Positions 36,010 to 45,767 of a stretch of 64,000 nucleotides of DNA are shown here, in pieces. Under the pieces are notes generated by a model that saw nothing but the letters and a program-made list of their open reading frames with translations, made no database searches and was not told the DNA's origin. How positions within the stretch are numbered: position 1 is the first letter of the stretch; each line of letters opens with the position of its first letter. This DNA comes from Flavobacteria bacterium BBFL7 (lineage in GTDB: Bacteria; Bacteroidota; Bacteroidia; Flavobacteriales; Flavobacteriaceae): assembly GCA_000153385.1 (NCBI GenBank), contig CH672374.1, positions 2,172,544-2,236,543 of the forward strand, in the 5' to 3' direction. Made by a program: the position numbers and the translations under genes.

Positions 36010-38736
36010 TTACTGCTTTATTAGCTTTATTCGTCGATTTCCTTTCTCTGTTTTAACATTGATTATATAAACTCCAGTATTTAAATTTTCTATAGAATAA
36101 GTAGATAAATTCTCGTTGTACTCCAATACTTGTTGACCGTTCATATTTACAATACTGATATGTTCTATATCTTGAGATAGCCTGAATGAATTTTGAGCTG
36201 GATTAGGAAATAATTTAATGTCGGATTCCGTATGATCAGTTATCTCTATGTTACTCAATGGGTCTTGTAGTTGCTGTGTTGAGTAAACTCGATATTCTCC
36301 TGGTTGCAAATTAATCATCGCAGTAGGATTAGTAACATTCATACTTGCATTGCTGAAATATTCATACCAAGTTCCAGTTTGACTGAAATTAGGATTAACG
36401 TTTTGTGCAGTTACGCCATAGTTAGCGACAACGACTACATCAAATACAGGTCCATCCAAATTTATACGCTTTGTAACACCAGACACATCAAGATTATTAT
36501 TTGTAGTATTCCAAGTGTCTGGATATTGAGTCTTAAAGCCTATCATGGTTGCAGTGACATCGTATAGATCCATTCTGTCCTGATCTGTATCATAATTTAA
36601 AGTCCATGGGATGGGTTTACGACCTGTACGACCGTTCTGATCGATATCTATCTCATAGCCTAGCTCGCCAAATTGCCACAGCATTTTAGGTCCTGGAATG
36701 CTATAAAGAATTGCTGCTATTGCTTCCTGTCTATCCAAGGCAACGGGTAGACTACGAACATTGTGTGATGAATTAGCTGCATTACCAAAGTTCAGATTCT
36801 TATACATTAAACGTTGCTCATCATGACTTTCGGCATAGGCAACTAGGTGTTGGTCATTCCATCCACGCGCAAGATAATATGATCTAAATACATCATGATT
36901 GCTAGAATAACCCATAGAGTTCTGATTGAATTCATCGGTCATTTTACCCCAAAGCATAAACCCTGCATTAGCTAGAGCAGTTTCCTCAGAATTATCACCT
37001 AAATGCTCTAAAATCATATATATGTCATTGCTATTTGCGTTCCATATCGTGTTTTTATAATCGTTCAGTATATCCACTCTGGATTGATCATATGCGCTCC
37101 AGGCACCTATATTACCCAACGTAAAGTTTTGTGTAAATCCTTTAGATAGATCAAATCTGAAGCCATCAATACGGTATTCATCAATCCAATATTGTAAAGT
37201 TTGCTTCACATAATCTCTAGTCCATTGACTCTCATGATTGAAATCATAACCTACATTAAAGTCATGAGTTGGAGACGAGTTTAAATAAGGGTTATTTGCA
37301 GCTGGTCTAAAGTTGTTTTCATCCCACCACATTTGACATAAAGGGCTTTGAGAAAAAGCATGGTTATACACCACATCAATGACTACTGCAATACCTTTTG
37401 AGTGACAAAGGTCCACTAGTTCTTTAAATTTTTCTGGTGTACCGTATGCTTTATCTAACGCTCCATGAAATTTAGGGTTGTAACCCCAACTATCGGTTCC
37501 TTCAAATTCATTGATAGGCATCAATTGAAGTGTGTTTATTCCTAGTGTTTCCAGATAATCGATGCGATTAATTACTTCTTGAAAACTATCAGCTTCAGAA
37601 AAATCTCTTACAAGAAGCTCATAGATGACTAAGTTCTCTTTATCCGGCTTTTGAAAATTGTTAACAGTCCAATTATATGGTGTAGCTTGATACGTGTATA
37701 ATGAAACGTCACCTGTAGTTAATCCGGTTGGGTATACTGGTAAATTAGGGAAATTCCCTGGCTTAATATACTGATCACTATCTGGGTCTAAAATCAATCC
37801 AGAATAAGGGTCTGCAACTTTGATTGTATAATCAACGATATATTGATATTGAAAAGTTTGTCCAGTTGTAAAGTATGTGGAAGGTATGGTTACCCAAAAA
37901 TAATCTCCATCCTTATACATCTGAAAATTGGTATCCAAATTCCAATTTGTAAAATCACCTATTACAGCAGCATCAGTTTTTCCTGGAGCGGCCAGTAAAA
38001 AAGTGATACTACCATCTGCATTTTCATTAATTCCGTTTTTAAGTCCTGCTGGTTGAACTTGTGTTTGTGTAGTTGCAGGAACAAAGACATCAATAACATC
38101 GGTCACTTGCTGTGCACCATTGTTTGCAATTAATTCTATAGTATGATTACCAGTAGTACTAAATGTGTATGGCGCCGTGATATTCATAGCACTACTCGCA
38201 GTGCCTATTGATGAATTGTTAACTTTTAATTCAAGTGATGCGTTTTGTGAAGCATCGCCAGTAATATTAATGGTTTGATTCAATGCGAAGATATCTCCAT
38301 TTGCTGGTGCGGTGATTAAGGTGTTTAAGCCTGGTTGAAAAACAGGTAAAAAGATATCTGCGGTCTGGCTACTTCCAGCAGCATTTCTAATTACTAAACA
38401 AATCTCTGAAATGTTATCTGTACTCATTGCACCATAGAAACTTTCTAGAGAACCAGGTAAGGTTACCTCATATAAATTACCCGTTGTGTTAATAAATTGC
38501 GGTTGTACTGTGTTTTGTCCCCAATTACCAACTACATTTTGCCATCGAGTTCCATTAATGTTTGCTCCAGTATGTGCATATAGATTAGTCGTTTCGTTCT
38601 CTAGAGCTGTTCCAGTCGCATCAAAAATTAATGTGACTTGATCGGTTTGTGTAGGTGTTGAAGGGTTTGTGGTGACTTGCGCTTTCGCGAAAGCGAATGC
38701 AAAAACCGTTAATAGTATAAGTAAATAATTTTTCAT
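36010..38736 (-). CDS. Secreted GH13 alpha-amylase with T9SS sorting domain
   Basis: The 908-residue product has a signal peptide (ends AFAFAKAQ, supplied by a palindrome copy), beta-sandwich domains (about 20-330, including a CBM48/isoamylase-N-like segment AAVIGDFTNWNLDTNFQMYKDG), a GH13 barrel and a type IX C-terminal domain (LFPNPAQNSFRLS to RRIKLIKQ). The GH13 regions are DVVYNH, GFRFDLSKG (nucleophile Asp529), ILEH (acid/base Glu577) and ESHDEQR (Asp639). Likely exported by T9SS to hydrolyse alpha-glucans outside the cell. Last gene of the susC-susD-susE operon, set off from susE by an intergenic hairpin. Confidence 0.94.
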   Translation of the reverse strand: MKNYLLILLTVFAFAFAKAQVTTNPSTPTQTDQVTLIFDATGTALENETTNLYAHTGANINGTRWQNVVGNWGQNTVQPQFINTTGNLYEVTLPGSLESFYGAMSTDNISEICLVIRNAAGSSQTADIFLPVFQPGLNTLITAPANGDIFALNQTINITGDASQNASLELKVNNSSIGTASSAMNITAPYTFSTTGNHTIELIANNGAQQVTDVIDVFVPATTQTQVQPAGLKNGINENADGSITFLLAAPGKTDAAVIGDFTNWNLDTNFQMYKDGDYFWVTIPSTYFTTGQTFQYQYIVDYTIKVADPYSGLILDPDSDQYIKPGNFPNLPVYPTGLTTGDVSLYTYQATPYNWTVNNFQKPDKENLVIYELLVRDFSEADSFQEVINRIDYLETLGINTLQLMPINEFEGTDSWGYNPKFHGALDKAYGTPEKFKELVDLCHSKGIAVVIDVVYNHAFSQSPLCQMWWDENNFRPAANNPYLNSSPTHDFNVGYDFNHESQWTRDYVKQTLQYWIDEYRIDGFRFDLSKGFTQNFTLGNIGAWSAYDQSRVDILNDYKNTIWNANSNDIYMILEHLGDNSEETALANAGFMLWGKMTDEFNQNSMGYSSNHDVFRSYYLARGWNDQHLVAYAESHDEQRLMYKNLNFGNAANSSHNVRSLPVALDRQEAIAAILYSIPGPKMLWQFGELGYEIDIDQNGRTGRKPIPWTLNYDTDQDRMDLYDVTATMIGFKTQYPDTWNTTNNNLDVSGVTKRINLDGPVFDVVVVANYGVTAQNVNPNFSQTGTWYEYFSNASMNVTNPTAMINLQPGEYRVYSTQQLQDPLSNIEITDHTESDIKLFPNPAQNSFRLSQDIEHISIVNMNGQQVLEYNENLSTYSIENLNTGVYIINVKTEKGNRRIKLIKQ
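38680..38695. repeat. GCTTTCGCGAAAGC palindrome, copy 9 (signal peptide coding)
   Basis: 16-bp palindrome, read on the minus strand as AFAKA at the end of the amylase signal peptide. Confidence 0.95.
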
Positions 38737-38753
38737 AGTGAGTTATTTAAGCC

Positions 38754-38780
38754 AAAAAAGGGCTGTTGCCAGCCCTTTTT
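38754..38780 (-). terminator. Hairpin with T run between susE and amylase genes
   Basis: GGGCTG / CAGCCC stem with 5-bp A/T extension and a GCAA loop on the minus strand, followed by six T. Placed between two genes of one operon, it may reduce amylase expression relative to susCDE or stabilise the upstream mRNA. Confidence 0.75.
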
Positions 38781-38800
38781 AATTATTATAAGTTCATTGT

Positions 38801-39916
38801 TTACTGAACTGGAATTAGAATGTAACGACCATCTAAATCATTGAAAAAGATATCGTATGCTCCAGGAGCGATTGGTACATTTGGTCCGTCTTGCGTACCT
38901 TGTCCAGAGAATTCTGTGTCGCTTCCCCAGTTTACTGCCCAGTCATCATTTGCTCTAAACTTTAATTCTCCAGAAATAAGAGTTACATTTCTTAAACTCC
39001 ATTTGTGTGGATCAAAACTAGATTGATTCATCGCAGTGCTAGCGCCCCAACCTGCTGGAGTACTATCACCAATAATTCCTACAGTCATATACGTTGTTGC
39101 AGTAGCTGCAGCACTGTTTGCAGTCATAGAGAAACTAGAAGCTCCTTCTGAAGAGTTGGTCACGCCATCTACATCTACCACAAAGTCATAGTAACCTGCA
39201 GCAGGTGCAGCAAATGAGTTAGGGTCACTACCGCCACCGTCATTAACTCCTACAGCTCCATTGCGCTCACCATATTGTGGTTGCCAGAATCCTGGTGTAG
39301 AAAGTAATTTAAATTCATCACCATTAAAGTATCCAGTATAATAATATACCGTTTCATTTGCTGGATCACGGAACAATGCAGGATTGTTGTTGTCATTACT
39401 CCATCCTGCTTCTGTTGCAGCACCAACTAGATATAAATCAGAAAAAGGATAAGCTGCAAAAGGTGTGATAATTATAGTTACTTCGTTTGAAACTACTGGA
39501 CTTACAGCAGGATCTGCAGTTGTAGCTAATACTCTTAATTTATAGTTGCTTGCAACAGTAGCTTCTCCTCCTAATGCAACCGCAGCAGCGTTAAGGGTTT
39601 CATAGGTAATTGCCACGTTTGTGTCAGTGCTGGCTCCTAATACTTGTGGTGCACTGTAGTCACCCATTTCAGTATCCATTTGAAGTGTGTAATCTATTTG
39701 TACAGGTACTTCCAAACTTATTGCATTCCAAGTAAAACGCTCAGCTAGGTCATCACCATTGAATTCTGTTACTTCAAACGCTCCAGATCCTGGAGATAAA
39801 GTAATTTCTCCAGCAGTATTAGTATTTAAATTGAATTCTTCAGAATCATTGTCATCACATGAAGTGATAGCAGCAATTGCTAAAAACGATAGTATTAATA
39901 TTGAAAACTTTTTCAT
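38801..39916 (-). CDS. SusE/SusF-type outer membrane starch-binding lipoprotein
   Basis: A 371-residue lipoprotein: signal peptide and lipobox AAITSC, with Asp-Asp after the Cys, which fits surface export in this phylum. An N-terminal SusE domain (about 30-150: ITLSPGSGAFEVTEFNGDDLAERFTW is typical) is followed by two starch-binding-like modules (YLVGAATEAGWSNDNNNPALF and MTVGIIGDSTPAGWGASTAM). Aromatic residues in these modules bind maltooligosaccharides. Located between susD and the amylase gene. Confidence 0.92.
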   Translation of the reverse strand: MKKFSILILSFLAIAAITSCDDNDSEEFNLNTNTAGEITLSPGSGAFEVTEFNGDDLAERFTWNAISLEVPVQIDYTLQMDTEMGDYSAPQVLGASTDTNVAITYETLNAAAVALGGEATVASNYKLRVLATTADPAVSPVVSNEVTIIITPFAAYPFSDLYLVGAATEAGWSNDNNNPALFRDPANETVYYYTGYFNGDEFKLLSTPGFWQPQYGERNGAVGVNDGGGSDPNSFAAPAAGYYDFVVDVDGVTNSSEGASSFSMTANSAAATATTYMTVGIIGDSTPAGWGASTAMNQSSFDPHKWSLRNVTLISGELKFRANDDWAVNWGSDTEFSGQGTQDGPNVPIAPGAYDIFFNDLDGRYILIPVQ

Positions 39917-39934
39917 CGTATTGCTTATTTATAA

Positions 39935-41530
39935 TTAATATCCAGGATTCTGGATTAGGTTAGGATTTAAATTTAATTCTTGTGCTGGGATAGGTAAAAG
40001 ATCACGGAATGGTGCGGTTGTCGTCCCAGACTGTACATTACCTTTCCATGCCCATACTTTACCTGTTGTGAATTTACCAAAACGGATCAAATCTTGACGT
40101 CTATGAGTTTCCCAGTGTAATTCTCTAGCTCTTTCATCTAGTATAAAATCTAGGTCGATATCGCTAGCGGTAATGTTACCACTAGTATCTCCATATGCTC
40201 TTTCTCTTAGCTGGTTGATGTATCCTTCTGCAATGTTAAGATCTCCAGCAGCTGCACCTCTTACAGTTGCTTCAGCATACATTAAATATGCATCAGATAG
40301 ACGGAAGACTGGGAAGTCGATGTCTACAAAGTCACCTACAGTATCGCTACCTGGGTTACCATTTACATCTATGTTCTTAAATTTTTGAATGGCAAATCCA
40401 TCTTTAAAACGACCTACGTCTGCGATCTCAAGATTTTGATCTTGTGTAAAGAAAGTCTCTCGTTGATCTGCGCTATTTTCCATGCCTGGAAACAATTCTA
40501 CAAATTGTTTTGTAGTACGTATACCACCCCAACCACCGTTGATTCCAAATTCAGATGGGTCCATATCACCACCGACTGGTGCGTGAGTTAAATAAGTTGT
40601 ACCACCAAATGTTTGCGTATTTAAACCATCAAAGTTTAAAGTCCAAATAAACTCACTTTGAGCTCCGTTACTATCATTATCAGCATAGAAACTGTACGCA
40701 TAAGGTACCGTCGGGATTGTATATCCACCATTGATTACCTTATTGATATAAGTTAAAGCATCATCATTACGTTCAGTTCCAGTATACACTTCGGCATTTA
40801 AATATAATTTTGCCAATAGCATTTGTAATGCTGCTTGATCTGCTCTTCCATATTCATTCATTCCTGCAGGAACAATTTGATCTTCTATTGCTAATAGCTC
40901 AGATTCAATCCAGTTAAATAGGTCTGTTCTATTAATAGCGTCTATACCATTTGCAACATCTGTATTTTCTGTACTAAAAGGCATCGTTCCAAAAAGATCC
41001 ATACCATGATAGTAAGAATATGCTCTTAAAAAACGAGCTTCATTTCTGTATTCTGCTACTTCAGATCTAATATCACTAGGGACATCGTACTCATCTAATT
41101 TAGAATCAGAAGATAATCTTATGAATTCATTACATACAGAAATCTGATAATTGATTCTCGAGAACATAGCGTTGATGAATTCATTCCCATCTGTCCATAC
41201 ATGTCCGTGAAGATCTTTAATGGTACCATCATTCCATGCTATTATGGCTTCATCAGTAGTAAGCTCTTGCATGTTCCAGTACAATCTCAGGTAGTTAGAA
41301 AAACCACCATCGATTCCAGAAATATCTGCATTTCCATCACCACCAGATTGACCACCTAGCATTAATCCTGCATAGGCTTTTGCAATAAGGCCACGATAAG
41401 TAGTAGGGTCTTTTAATAAATCCGCCTCTGTTAGAGAATCCCCATCTGGTTCTACGGTAAGCACATCATCACAAGCTGTGAATAGTAGCATACCTAAGAA
41501 AACCAAAATAATCGATTTATACATTTTCAT
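39935..41530 (-). CDS. SusD/RagB family starch-binding lipoprotein
   Basis: A 531-residue lipoprotein with lipobox LLFTAC followed by Asp-Asp. The fold is the SusD TPR scaffold: EADLLKDPTTYRGLIAKAYAGLM at the start, EARFLRAYSYYHGMDLFGTMPFST (hallmark of the family), QMLLAKLYLNAEVYTG, and LDFILDERARELHWETHRRQDLIRFGKF at the end. It caps the SusC transporter and captures maltodextrins at the surface. 18-bp gap to susC. Confidence 0.96.
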   Translation of the reverse strand: MKMYKSIILVFLGMLLFTACDDVLTVEPDGDSLTEADLLKDPTTYRGLIAKAYAGLMLGGQSGGDGNADISGIDGGFSNYLRLYWNMQELTTDEAIIAWNDGTIKDLHGHVWTDGNEFINAMFSRINYQISVCNEFIRLSSDSKLDEYDVPSDIRSEVAEYRNEARFLRAYSYYHGMDLFGTMPFSTENTDVANGIDAINRTDLFNWIESELLAIEDQIVPAGMNEYGRADQAALQMLLAKLYLNAEVYTGTERNDDALTYINKVINGGYTIPTVPYAYSFYADNDSNGAQSEFIWTLNFDGLNTQTFGGTTYLTHAPVGGDMDPSEFGINGGWGGIRTTKQFVELFPGMENSADQRETFFTQDQNLEIADVGRFKDGFAIQKFKNIDVNGNPGSDTVGDFVDIDFPVFRLSDAYLMYAEATVRGAAAGDLNIAEGYINQLRERAYGDTSGNITASDIDLDFILDERARELHWETHRRQDLIRFGKFTTGKVWAWKGNVQSGTTTAPFRDLLPIPAQELNLNPNLIQNPGY

Positions 41531-41548
41531 ATTATTGCTTTTTAAATT

Positions 41549-44434
41549 TTAAAAATTAAATCCTAGACCTAAGATGATACCACGATTTCTAGGGAACAAA
41601 TTGTTGTCTATTCCATTAAAAACTTCAGGATCTACACCATCGTAATCTGTAATTGTTAATAAGTTAGTTCCTGTAATAGAAGCTCTTATATCAACTTTGT
41701 CGCCAGGGAAGTTATATCCTAACGATACGTTATCTAATTTGACAAAGTCAGCTTTTTGAACATAGTAATCAGAAAATACCTCTTGATCACTAAAACCTGT
41801 ATTCAGAAAATCAGATGGAGTATTTAAATAAAGCGGATTTTGAGTGTTAGTAGGGAAAATCGTCGCAAGGTTTGCTGAATTAGAGCTTACATTGTTATAA
41901 TTATATCCACCTGCGGCACCTCTTAAAGTAGCACTTAAGTCAAATCTCTTATAAGAGAAGTTAGTTGTTAAACCAAAATAAGCGTCATGATTTGCTTTTT
42001 TGTAACGTACTCTGTCAGCATCGTTAATCACATTATCACCATTAGTGTCAACAAAGACACCGTCAAGAGGCGCGCCATCTTGATCATATACTTGGCGGTA
42101 AACATGGAATGTAGTAGGGTCAGAACCTACCGCCCATTCTTGAATGAAATTACCAACTCCACCAGAAATACCACCTACAGAACTAACAGGATCATCATTG
42201 TCACCTGCTAAGTCAGTAATCTCAATCTCTTGAAAAGTAAGATTAGCACCGATGTTCCATGAGATATTCTCCGACTCTAGGACTTTTACATTTACACTTG
42301 TCTCTATTCCACGACTTAAAGTAGAACCTGCATTTTGAATACTACCATTTTCCAAACCACCAGCTGGTAGCGGAGCAAATAATAATAGGTCGGATGTTTC
42401 TCTATAAAATCCATCAACGCTACCCGTTAAACGATTATTAAAGAAACCTAAGTCAATACCAGCATTCCACTGGTCTGTTGTCTCCCAAACTAAGTCTATT
42501 GATCCTTCAGGGCGTATGGTTGTTACAAACTGATTACCGAATTGAACTGCAGCGGTTTGTTGACCTGGAGTAAACGTAGATAAATAAGCAAATGGATCAT
42601 TAATATCTTGTTGACCAGTCTGACCAAATCCACCACGTATTTTTAATTGTGAAAGAACGGTACTGTTCTTTACAAAGTCAGTGTTTGTCAACTTTAAAGC
42701 TCCGCTAACTCCGTAGAAGTTTGCCCATCTATTGTCTTTAGAGAATCTTGAACTACCATTACGAGAATAACTTCCTGAAAGAACTAGCAAGTCATTAATG
42801 TCAAACGATGCTCTACCAAAGAAGGTAACAATTGAATTTTCATCTGGAGAAGAAAGGAAGTCTACTAGCAACCCATTTTCTAATCCACGATCAAATGACT
42901 GTCTAAAGAATGTTTGAACACTACTACCCAGTGTAAGGTCCATTTGAGTATTTATCTTCTCTAAATCTTTAGTATAATCTAAACGACCATCAAGTAAATT
43001 GTTTCTTCTTATACCACGGCTATAATTTTTTGAAGCAATACGGTCACCAGCACCAGAGTTTGCATCTCTCAAAGAATAAGAGTCAAATTCATTATAATCG
43101 ATACCAGCATTACCAGTGAATTTAAGACCTTCAACAGGTAATTTATATTCTGCATTCATATTAAGTCTTGCTTGACTATTGTCTAGTTGTGAATCAAGAC
43201 TATTTAATAAACCTAGTGGGTTTCTAGGTGCATTAGGTTCAATACCTGTAGAGTTAGTATATTCAAAATAGCCACCATATAAATCACTACCACTGAAGAT
43301 AGGTTGTGTTGGGTCAAAAACCACAGCAGCACCTACGGCACCTGTGTCAGCATTTCTAATTTCTTCTTGTGCTAGTTGCGATGTGAAGGTTAGTTTTAAT
43401 TTATTATCCAGTAACTTTTGGATGACATTTAAACTTAAACTTGCTCTTTCGTAACCAGAGCGCTGTAATGTTCCATGCTCATTATTATAACCTAGAGAAG
43501 CTCTTATTGAGGTGTTATCATATCCCTTTTCTATGGTAAGGTTGTGAATAGCACGAGTACCATTTTGGTAGATGGCATCTTGCCAGTCAGTATTAGCGTC
43601 TCCTAATATAGAAGTATCACGACCTTGATCTGCTACCATCTGACGGAATTCGTCTCCAGTCAATACATCAATATAATTGTCTACTTTTTCAACAGCAAAC
43701 TGTACGTCATATCGCACCTTAAGATCGCTACTGAAATTAGCCTTTTTTGTGGTGATTAAAACAACACCGTTAGAAGCACGATTACCATAGATAGCCGTTG
43801 CAGATGCATCTTTTAAAATAGTAATGCTTTCTATATCATTAGGGTTAATGGAGTTTAAACTTGCGTTTCTTTGATCTAGCGGCACACCATCTACTACATA
43901 AAGAGCATCTTGATTACCATTTAAAGTAGATCCAGGACGTACACGTATAACCGGCCCATCTCCAGGGCGACCACTTGCAGCAGTAACTTGCACACCAGCA
44001 GCTTTACCAGCGATTAATTGACCTGGTGAGGTGATAGCACCTTTATTAAACTCTTCTGACTTAATAGTTTCTTGAGCACTAGTAACATTTTCTTGTTTAA
44101 TGCTACCATAACCTATAAGGATAATAGCGTCTAACTCTGATGGGTTTTCAGCAAGTGAAATATCAATAGAACTTTGACCATTAAACACTACCTCTTGAGC
44201 AGTGTAACCTATGTATGAAAAAACAATGACCGCACCATCTGGCACATTATTAAGAGTGTAATTCCCATCGAAATCTGTTGCGGTACCATTTGAGGTTCCC
44301 TTAACAAGTACACTGGCGCTAGGGACAGGTAATCCAGTACTTGCATCTTTAATTGTTCCTGTGATAACACTTTGAGCAACAGCTAGCAAAGGTAGTATTA
44401 GAAACAGTAAAGCAGTTTTAAATTTTTGATTCAT
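41549..44434 (-). CDS. SusC/RagA family TonB-dependent maltodextrin transporter
   Basis: A 961-residue outer membrane beta-barrel. The order is signal peptide, carboxypeptidase-D regulatory-like domain (about 20-95, ITGTIKDASTGLPVPSASVLVKGT), plug domain with VRIRPGSTLNGNQDALYVVDGVPL and SITILKDASATAIYGNRASNGVVLITTKK (SusC signature), then the barrel ending at the C-terminal Phe (GLGFNF). It imports maltooligosaccharides using TonB energy. First gene of the susC-susD-susE-amylase operon; its promoter region holds LacI-type operators. Confidence 0.96.
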   Translation of the reverse strand: MNQKFKTALLFLILPLLAVAQSVITGTIKDASTGLPVPSASVLVKGTSNGTATDFDGNYTLNNVPDGAVIVFSYIGYTAQEVVFNGQSSIDISLAENPSELDAIILIGYGSIKQENVTSAQETIKSEEFNKGAITSPGQLIAGKAAGVQVTAASGRPGDGPVIRVRPGSTLNGNQDALYVVDGVPLDQRNASLNSINPNDIESITILKDASATAIYGNRASNGVVLITTKKANFSSDLKVRYDVQFAVEKVDNYIDVLTGDEFRQMVADQGRDTSILGDANTDWQDAIYQNGTRAIHNLTIEKGYDNTSIRASLGYNNEHGTLQRSGYERASLSLNVIQKLLDNKLKLTFTSQLAQEEIRNADTGAVGAAVVFDPTQPIFSGSDLYGGYFEYTNSTGIEPNAPRNPLGLLNSLDSQLDNSQARLNMNAEYKLPVEGLKFTGNAGIDYNEFDSYSLRDANSGAGDRIASKNYSRGIRRNNLLDGRLDYTKDLEKINTQMDLTLGSSVQTFFRQSFDRGLENGLLVDFLSSPDENSIVTFFGRASFDINDLLVLSGSYSRNGSSRFSKDNRWANFYGVSGALKLTNTDFVKNSTVLSQLKIRGGFGQTGQQDINDPFAYLSTFTPGQQTAAVQFGNQFVTTIRPEGSIDLVWETTDQWNAGIDLGFFNNRLTGSVDGFYRETSDLLLFAPLPAGGLENGSIQNAGSTLSRGIETSVNVKVLESENISWNIGANLTFQEIEITDLAGDNDDPVSSVGGISGGVGNFIQEWAVGSDPTTFHVYRQVYDQDGAPLDGVFVDTNGDNVINDADRVRYKKANHDAYFGLTTNFSYKRFDLSATLRGAAGGYNYNNVSSNSANLATIFPTNTQNPLYLNTPSDFLNTGFSDQEVFSDYYVQKADFVKLDNVSLGYNFPGDKVDIRASITGTNLLTITDYDGVDPEVFNGIDNNLFPRNRGIILGLGFNF

Positions 44435-44484
44435 TACTGAAATTAGTTTAAATTAATAGTTAATATCTTCTTCTCACACGGTTC

Positions 44485-44492
44485 AAAAATAT
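44485..44492 (-). promoter_or_regulatory. -7 promoter element of the susC operon
   Basis: On the minus strand TATTTTTG matches TAnnTTTG, about 50 bp before the susC ATG. The -33 position overlaps the imperfect LacI-type operator at 44510-44521. Confidence 0.55.
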
Positions 44493-44509
44493 GTAAAGAA
44501 TATGTTAAG

Positions 44510-44521
44510 AAACCGTTTTCG
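44510..44521. promoter_or_regulatory. Imperfect LacI-type operator
   Basis: GAAACCGTTTTC is an imperfect match to the GAAAACGTTTTC-like half-site pattern. It is centred 26 bp from the perfect operator and overlaps the -33 region of the susC promoter. Confidence 0.5.
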
Positions 44522-44534
44522 TATTGTAATTCTA

Positions 44535-44548
44535 CGAAAACGTTTTCG
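44535..44548. promoter_or_regulatory. LacI-family operator between susC and lacI
   Basis: CGAAAACGTTTTCG is a perfect 14-bp palindrome with the central CG typical of LacI/GalR operators, in the divergent region between susC and the LacI regulator gene. The adjacent regulator is the obvious ligand, by inference. Confidence 0.8.
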
Positions 44549-44578
44549 AGGTTTTGTAGTAACTTTTTAAATGTTATA

Positions 44579-44600
44579 TTACGCTTTCGCGAAAGCGTAA
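44579..44600. repeat. GCTTTCGCGAAAGC palindrome, copy 10 (intergenic)
   Basis: Core extended by TTAC/GTAA to a perfect 22-bp palindrome, 26 bp before the lacI ATG and distinct from the LacI operator. Confidence 0.95.
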
Positions 44601-44626
44601 CTCTTTATTTATTTAATTAGAAAAAT

Positions 44627-45646
44627 ATGGCTCAAAAATTAACTCTTAAGAAAATTGCGCAAGAATTAAAGGTCTCCATATCAACTGTTTCAAAGGCTCT
44701 CAGAGATTCTCATGAAATAAGTGTGGAAACTCGAACCAAGATTCAAGAATATGCTAAGCAATATAATTTTAAGCCAAATAATATAGCGTTAAGCTTAAAA
44801 AATCAAAAGACAAAAAAAATAGGAGTCATCATTCCTGAAATTGTTCATCACTTTTTTGCTACAGTAATTTCTGGAGTAGAACGTGTTGCAAATGAGAAAG
44901 GTTATCAAGTTATTATCTGTCTGTCAGGAGAAAGTTTTGATAAAGAAGTGGTTAATATGGATATGTTAGCAAATGGTAGTATCGATGGTTTTGTTATGAG
45001 TCTTTCTAAGGAAACAATGGAGCGACAGGATTTTCATCATCTTAGAGAGGTCACTAATCAAGGGATGCCTATTGTTATGTTTGATCGAGTTGCAGATGAT
45101 ATCGCATGTGATAAAATCATTATAGATGACGTGGAGGCCGCAAATAAAGCTACTGATTTCTTATTGCGTAAAAACTGTCGAAATCTAGGACTTATCTCTA
45201 CACCAGATTATGTAAACGTAGGAAGGCTGCGTACTCAAGGTTTTAAGGAGGCTTTAATGAAAAGAGGTTTTGAGGTTGATGATCAGGCTATATTAAAAGT
45301 AGAGGATATTGAAAACTGTGGTGATAAGATTAAGGCCTTTTTGACTGATGGAAAATATGATGGACTGTTAGCTGTAAATGAATTGTTTGCCGTTACTGCT
45401 AGTAAAATCCTGCAGGGAATGGGCAAGGAAATACCTAAAGATGTTGCTATAGTTGCCTTTACTGATGGTATGTTGTCTAAGTATGCTAGTCCTACATTAA
45501 CCACTATAGGTCAGAAAGGCGAAGAAATGGGTGGACTGGCTGCAGCAAAGTTGATTCAAAAACTAGAATCAGACCATCAAGAAGATGAAACTTACGAAAC
45601 CGTTATCGTAAAAACTTCTCTTATTGAAAGAGAATCTACACCGTAA
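44627..45646 (+). CDS. LacI family transcriptional regulator of the maltodextrin locus
   Basis: A 339-residue regulator. The N-terminal helix-turn-helix (LTLKKIAQELKVSISTVSKALRDSHEISVETRTKI, residues 4-40) is followed by the hinge helix IALSLKN and a periplasmic-binding-like sugar domain (KKIGVIIPEIVHHFFATVISGVERVA to the end). It lies divergent from susC with LacI-type operators between, and upstream of the permease-phosphorylase-amylase genes, so it probably senses maltose or a derivative and controls both arms. Whether it represses or activates cannot be seen. Confidence 0.93.
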   Translation: MAQKLTLKKIAQELKVSISTVSKALRDSHEISVETRTKIQEYAKQYNFKPNNIALSLKNQKTKKIGVIIPEIVHHFFATVISGVERVANEKGYQVIICLSGESFDKEVVNMDMLANGSIDGFVMSLSKETMERQDFHHLREVTNQGMPIVMFDRVADDIACDKIIIDDVEAANKATDFLLRKNCRNLGLISTPDYVNVGRLRTQGFKEALMKRGFEVDDQAILKVEDIENCGDKIKAFLTDGKYDGLLAVNELFAVTASKILQGMGKEIPKDVAIVAFTDGMLSKYASPTLTTIGQKGEEMGGLAAAKLIQKLESDHQEDETYETVIVKTSLIERESTP

Positions 45647-45690
45647 TTTCTAACTTGCGGTCGTCTAGAAATGTAAGTTTATAGACAAAC

Positions 45691-45746
45691 TATCAAAACT
45701 TATCTTCTTCACACACATTAAGTTTTGATAAGTCATAAGGCTTATC
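45691..45746 (+). promoter_or_regulatory. Overlapping inverted repeats before the sugar permease gene
   Basis: TATCAAAACTT (45691-45701) pairs perfectly with AAGTTTTGATA (45720-45730). GATAAG (45727-45732), partly in that second arm, can instead pair with CTTATC (45741-45746). The two stems exclude each other, which would suit an attenuator, but no T run follows. It lies 22 bp before the permease ATG. Confidence 0.35.
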
Positions 45747-45767
45747 GTCATTTTAAATTATAACGAT

